In this document: piece after piece, positions 60,975-64,000 of the stretch
Position numbering within the stretch: position 1 is the stretch's first letter
How the letters are laid out: each line of letters begins with the position of its first letter
Origin: an uncultured Rhodospirillales bacterium
GTDB lineage: Bacteria > Pseudomonadota > Alphaproteobacteria > Acetobacterales > Acetobacteraceae
Direction of reading: 5' to 3'
Length of the DNA stretch: 64,000 nt
NCBI GenBank assembly: GCA_903835235.1
Contig: CAILMF010000054.1
Coordinates: forward strand, 310,001 to 374,000
Translations under genes and position numbers: made by a program
The notes under the pieces: generated by a model
Seen by the model: only the letters and a program-made list of their open reading frames with translations
What the model was told of the DNA's origin: nothing
Database searches by the model: none

Positions 60975-61155
60975 TCCCGCCGCGTCCGGCTGCGGCATGG
61001 GGGGCTGATCCCGCCGCGTCCGGCTACGGCATGGCGGGTTGACCCCGCCGCGTCCGGCTACGGCATGGCGGGTTGACCCCGCCGCGTTCGGCTACGGCAT
61101 GGCGGCCTGACCCCGCCGCGTTCGGCTACGGCATGGCGGGTTGAACCCGCCATGC
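60973..61155. repeat. 34-bp tandem array (5 units plus partial) after serS, hairpin-forming
   Basis: Units start at 60973, 61007, 61041, 61075 and 61109, with a partial copy at 61143. Each carries CCCGCC near its start and GGCGGG-like bases near its end, so each can fold. The last junction gives a perfect 12-bp inverted repeat (61131-61142 with 61144-61155). The first unit begins at the second base of the serS TGA. It lies between convergent genes. Confidence 0.92.
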
Positions 61156-61165
61156 ACTTGCTGGC

Positions 61166-62026
61166 TCAGGCCGGTATCGCCACCCCATTGCGCCCCGCGA
61201 GGTCCTGGATGAACTGCCAGGCCACGCGGCCGCTGCGGCCACCGCGGGTCACGCTCCACTCATTGGCATCACGCCGCAGCTCGTCCTGGCTGATCGCGAT
61301 GCCCAGCGCCCTCGCATAGCCCTCGACCATCGCGAAGTAGGTCGGCTGGTCGCAGTTGTGGAAGCCGATCCACAGGCCGAAGCGGTCACTGAGGGAAACC
61401 TTCTCCTCCACCGCCTCCTGGCCGTGGATGGCGGTGCTGCGCTCATTCTCGATCATGTCGCGCGACATCAGGTGGCGTCGATTCGACGTGGCGTAGAACA
61501 GCACATTGGCCGGCCGGCCCTCGATGCCGCCATCCAGCACGCTCTTCAGCGCCTTGTAGTCGGCGTCCTCCTTCTCGAAGGAGAGGTCGTCGCAGAACAC
61601 CAGGGCGCGGCGGTCCTGGGCGCGCAGGTGGTTCAGCAGGTCCGGCAGGGTGCGGATGTCCTCGCGGTGGATTTCTATGAGTGCCAGCGCGCCGGGCACG
61701 TCTGCATTGGCTTGGGCGTGGGCGGCCTTGACCAGGCTGGACTTGCCCATGCCGCGGGCGCCCCACAGCATCACGTTGTTGGCCGGCAACCCGCGGGCGA
61801 AGCGCAGCGTGTTCTCCAGCAGCAGGCCGCGCTGGCGCTCAATGCCCTGGAGCAGGTCGATTTCCACCCGGGAGACCCTGGCCACCGGCGCCAGATGGGC
61901 GCGCGGGCCGGGGTGCCACACGAAGGCATCGGCGCCGGAAAGGGAAGGCGCGGCGGCCGGCGGCGGGGCCAGGCGCTCAAGCGCCTCGGCGATTCGCGTC
62001 AGCACCGGCTGCAGGGAATGGTCCAT
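61166..62026 (-). CDS. AAA-type ATPase, DUF815 family
   Basis: A 286-residue P-loop ATPase. Walker A is GARGMGKS at 89-96 (VMLWGARGMGKSSLVK) and Walker B is ALVFCDDLSFE. Arginine-rich sensor FYATSNRRHLMSRDM follows. The family is widespread in proteobacteria but its cellular role is not established. Convergent with serS and divergent from yajC. Confidence 0.9.
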   Translation of the reverse strand: MDHSLQPVLTRIAEALERLAPPPAAAPSLSGADAFVWHPGPRAHLAPVARVSRVEIDLLQGIERQRGLLLENTLRFARGLPANNVMLWGARGMGKSSLVKAAHAQANADVPGALALIEIHREDIRTLPDLLNHLRAQDRRALVFCDDLSFEKEDADYKALKSVLDGGIEGRPANVLFYATSNRRHLMSRDMIENERSTAIHGQEAVEEKVSLSDRFGLWIGFHNCDQPTYFAMVEGYARALGIAISQDELRRDANEWSVTRGGRSGRVAWQFIQDLAGRNGVAIPA

Positions 62027-62115
62027 TGTGATGTCCTGGTATTGACGGCAAGGGGGCGCAAGCTAGTTTCCGCGCCTGAGGCCGGCAACCCGGCTAAACC
62101 AAGGAAATACCAGCC

Positions 62116-62451
62116 ATGCTCATCTCCCCCGCCTACGCCCAGTCCGCCGATGGCGGTGCCATGGGCATGGTCATGCAGTTGGCGCCGCTGCTGCTGATCT
62201 TCGCCGTGTTCTACTTCCTGCTGATTCGCCCGCAGCAGAAGAAGCAGAAGGAACACCGCGAGATGATGGCCGGCCTGAAGCGCGGCGACCGCGTGCTGAC
62301 CGCCGGCGGCATCATCGGCAAGATCGTCACGGTGAAGGAAGGCGTCGACGAGGTCGAGGTCGAGATCTCGCAGAATGTGCGCGTGAGCGTGCTGCGCGGC
62401 ACGATCACCGACATTCTGAAGCCGGTTGTCGCCAACGACACCAAGGCCTGA
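62116..62451 (+). CDS. yajC: Preprotein translocase subunit YajC
   Basis: A 111-residue small inner-membrane protein of the SecDF-YajC complex. The single helix (about 15-38, MGMVMQLAPLLLIFAVFYFL) is followed by the signature LLIRPQQKKQKEHREM and a basic/beta cytoplasmic domain with GDRVLTAGGIIGKI. secD/secF are not next to it in the window. An inverted repeat after the stop probably ends its transcript. Confidence 0.95.
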   Translation: MLISPAYAQSADGGAMGMVMQLAPLLLIFAVFYFLLIRPQQKKQKEHREMMAGLKRGDRVLTAGGIIGKIVTVKEGVDEVEVEISQNVRVSVLRGTITDILKPVVANDTKA

Positions 62452-62459
62452 CGAGCCGA

Positions 62460-62485
62460 GCGGCGGAAGTCCGCGCTTCCGCCGC
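62460..62485 (+). terminator. Hairpin downstream of yajC
   Basis: A perfect 10-bp stem (62460-62469 with 62476-62485) with loop TCCGCG, eight bases after the yajC stop. It is followed by a weakly T-rich GGGTTCTC. A second, larger hairpin (62525-62558) lies further on, before the convergent sodB terminator. Confidence 0.6.
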
Positions 62486-62570
62486 AGGGTTCTCAGCCAG
62501 GCCGGGTTGGCGTGGTTGCCGCGCGCTGAAGGATGCCGCCATGGGGCGGCGCTTCAGCAGGCCCGTTGAA

Positions 62571-62605
62571 ACGGAAAGGGGCCGCTGCCCGAAGGCAACG
62601 GCCCC
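62571..62605 (-). terminator. Rho-independent terminator of sodB
   Basis: On the minus strand GGGGCCG and CGGCCCC (62605-62578) close a hairpin with an inner TGCC/GGCA extension and a TTCG tetraloop. The T-rich TTTCCGTTT follows. Located about 50 bp after the sodB stop. Confidence 0.75.
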
Positions 62606-62656
62606 TGAACCAGCATGCCGGTGCGAGCCTGGGCCCGCGCCGGTTCGAGGGGCTGC

Positions 62657-63295
62657 TTAGGCCGCCTGGCCGCTCTTCAGACCACCCGAGCCGAGCAGGC
62701 TGTCGACCACCGACCAGTCGACCAGCTTGTTCAGGAAGTTGTCGAGGTAGTTCGGGCGCACATTGCGGAAGTCCAGGTAATAGGCGTGCTCCCAGACGTC
62801 GGCGCCCAGGATCGGCTGGCCTTCGCCGGTGCTGATCGGGTTGGCGCCATTGGCGGTCTTGGTCACCTTCAGCTTGCCGTCGGTGCCGATGATCAGCCAG
62901 GCCCAGCCGGAGCCGAACTGGGTGACGCCGGCCGCCTTGAAGGCTTCCTTGAAGGCAGCCAGGCCGCCCAGGTCGCTGTCGATCTTCGCGGCCAGGCGGG
63001 CCGGCAGCTTGTCGCCGCCGCCGCTGGGCGACATGACCTGCCAGAACAGGATGTGGTTGTAGTGCTGTCCCGCCTGGTTCAGCACCGGGGCGCCATCGGC
63101 ACCGGCCTTGCCGGCTTCGGCGCAGATCTGCTCCAGCGACTTGCCGGCCAGGCCCTTGGCTTCGATCAGGCCGTTCAGCGCCGTCACATAGGCGTTGTGG
63201 TGCTTGCCGTGGTGCAGTTCCAGGGTCTCCTGGCACATGCTCTGGCCGGCAAGGGCGTTGGTGCTGTAAGGCAGCGCGGGCAGGCTGAAGGCCAT
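62657..63295 (-). CDS. sodB: Superoxide dismutase [Fe]
   Basis: A 212-residue enzyme converting superoxide to oxygen and hydrogen peroxide. Metal ligands are His28 (LELHHGKHH), His81 (YNHILFW), Asp166 and His170 (DVWEHAYYLDF). The Gln in AGQHYNH (Gln77) before the second His marks the iron type. Start at 63295 has GAGGGAGAG upstream; the frame continues ten codons further. It has no export signal. A T-tailed hairpin follows the stop. Confidence 0.95.
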   Translation of the reverse strand: MAFSLPALPYSTNALAGQSMCQETLELHHGKHHNAYVTALNGLIEAKGLAGKSLEQICAEAGKAGADGAPVLNQAGQHYNHILFWQVMSPSGGGDKLPARLAAKIDSDLGGLAAFKEAFKAAGVTQFGSGWAWLIIGTDGKLKVTKTANGANPISTGEGQPILGADVWEHAYYLDFRNVRPNYLDNFLNKLVDWSVVDSLLGSGGLKSGQAA

Positions 63296-63379
63296 GATGT
63301 CTCTCCCTCGGGGATGTTGGTGCACAACAGCTAGGCGGGGTGCCTGGATAGGTCAAGCAAGGCCGGGCATAAGCGGGCC

Positions 63380-64000
63380 ATGAATGCAGCGCCGCTTTCG
63401 CCAGCCCTGTCCCAGCTGGGCAGCTTCGTCCGCCAGCACGACCCGGACCGCTTCCTCTGCGCGCTGTTCGCACCGGCGATGCAGCGGGAGGCCCTGTTCG
63501 CGCTGCTGGCGTACAATCATGAACTGGCGCGGGCGCGGGAAGTTGCCAGCCAGCCGATGCTGGCGCTGATCCGCCTGCAATGGTGGCGGGAGGTGGTGGA
63601 GAACGCCGCCGAGGGCCGCCCCGCCCGCCAGCATGAGGTGGCGGCGCCGCTGCACGCCCTGGTGGCCGCAGGCACGCTGGCGGCGGAAGACCTGCTGGCC
63701 ATGGCCGATGCGCGGGAAGCCGAGGCCGAGGAGAGCATCCCGACGGGGGCGGCCTTTGCCGCGTATCTGCGCGGCAGCGCCGGCGGCGTGGCGCTGGCCA
63801 CGGCGCGGCTGCTGGGGGCGCAGGGCGCCGTGCTGGCGGCGGTGCAGCGGGCAGGGGCGCTGTATGGGCTGGCCGGCGTGCTGCGCAGCGTGGCGGCGCG
63901 GGCGGGGCAGGGCCGCTGCCTGCTGCCGGAGGATGCGCTGGCCGAAGCCGGGCTGACCCCGCATGACGTGATTGCCGAGCCCGCCAGGGCGTTGCCGGTG
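63380..64000 (+). CDS. Squalene/phytoene synthase family protein (cut by window edge)
   Basis: The first 207 residues of a plus-strand gene that runs off the window. The all-helical isoprenoid-synthase fold is suggested by RFLCALFAPAMQREALFALLAYNHELARAREVAS and IRLQWWREVVE (the latter matches the conserved RLxWWR block of the family). The aspartate-rich DxxxD motifs of true phytoene synthases are not clear in this part, so it may be the NDUFAF6-like branch. Divergent from sodB, with 84 bp between starts. Confidence 0.82.
   Translation, partial: MNAAPLSPALSQLGSFVRQHDPDRFLCALFAPAMQREALFALLAYNHELARAREVASQPMLALIRLQWWREVVENAAEGRPARQHEVAAPLHALVAAGTLAAEDLLAMADAREAEAEESIPTGAAFAAYLRGSAGGVALATARLLGAQGAVLAAVQRAGALYGLAGVLRSVAARAGQGRCLLPEDALAEAGLTPHDVIAEPARALPV

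Noticed and set aside
60973-61155. Insertion sequence or MITE remnant
   Set aside because: No terminal inverted repeats with target duplications and no transposase; the sequence is a simple head-to-tail repeat starting at the serS stop.

Overview
The window is a GC-rich bacterial chromosome segment (roughly 70% GC by eye). It looks alphaproteobacterial, most likely from the Acetobacteraceae (Roseomonas-like). The evidence is the core gene order pcm - tolC - popZ - valS and the order erpA-like/xth, dgt, argS, SPOR protein, nagZ, M50 protease, scpA, scpB, tatB, tatC, serS, yajC. A TctC/Bug-type periplasmic binding protein and pervasive ATGA or TGATG start/stop overlaps fit the same assignment. 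The family-level placement is inference; no rRNA gene lies in the window.

Layout. 1-11.3 kb: tRNA-Pro, then a series of catabolic and redox genes (FAD oxidoreductase, aldo/keto reductase, Bug protein, SDR, MDR, thioesterase, acyl-CoA synthetase, L-threonate-dehydrogenase-like enzyme), a CNNM/HlyC family membrane protein, gpt and a CsaA-like tRNA-binding protein. 11.3-16.2 kb: a gamma-glutamyltransferase, a macrodomain protein, an amidase, two Gly/Tyr-rich lipoproteins and a small AsnC-type domain protein. 16.2-23.3 kb: a C-P lyase operon (phnF divergent from phnGHIJKLM plus a 2H-phosphoesterase gene), all phn genes translationally coupled. 23.4-29.5 kb: two peptide-ABC ATPases without permeases, a TPP-dependent enzyme, a 3-hydroxybenzoate 6-monooxygenase-like flavoprotein, a MarR regulator and a small secreted protein. 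29.6-32.9 kb: a second gamma-glutamyltransferase divergent from a second PhnM-like amidohydrolase. 32.9-41.4 kb: a glycan-type accessory block with a GT-C-like membrane protein, GT14 and GT2 transferases, a D-2-hydroxyacid dehydrogenase, a protein with an SLGxxC motif, a stand-alone acyl carrier protein and a stand-alone NRPS-like adenylation enzyme. 41.6-64 kb: tRNA-Asn, tRNA-Cys and the conserved housekeeping core, ending in sodB and a squalene/phytoene synthase family gene cut by the window edge.

The strongest non-gene signal is a set of short direct or tandem repeats (about 21-34 bp units). Many start inside the last codons of a gene, include its stop codon, and continue downstream: after the SDR, ltnD-like, lipoprotein, phnM, second ggt, dgt and serS genes. 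In the 24-bp arrays after phnM and ggt2 every early unit carries an in-frame stop. Two other arrays sit in 5' regions (the SDR/MDR divergent region and the valS leader). The second candidate novelty is the SLGxxC protein / acyl carrier protein / adenylation enzyme set in the glycan block, which could be an acyl- or aminoacyl-transfer module. Its function is unproven.
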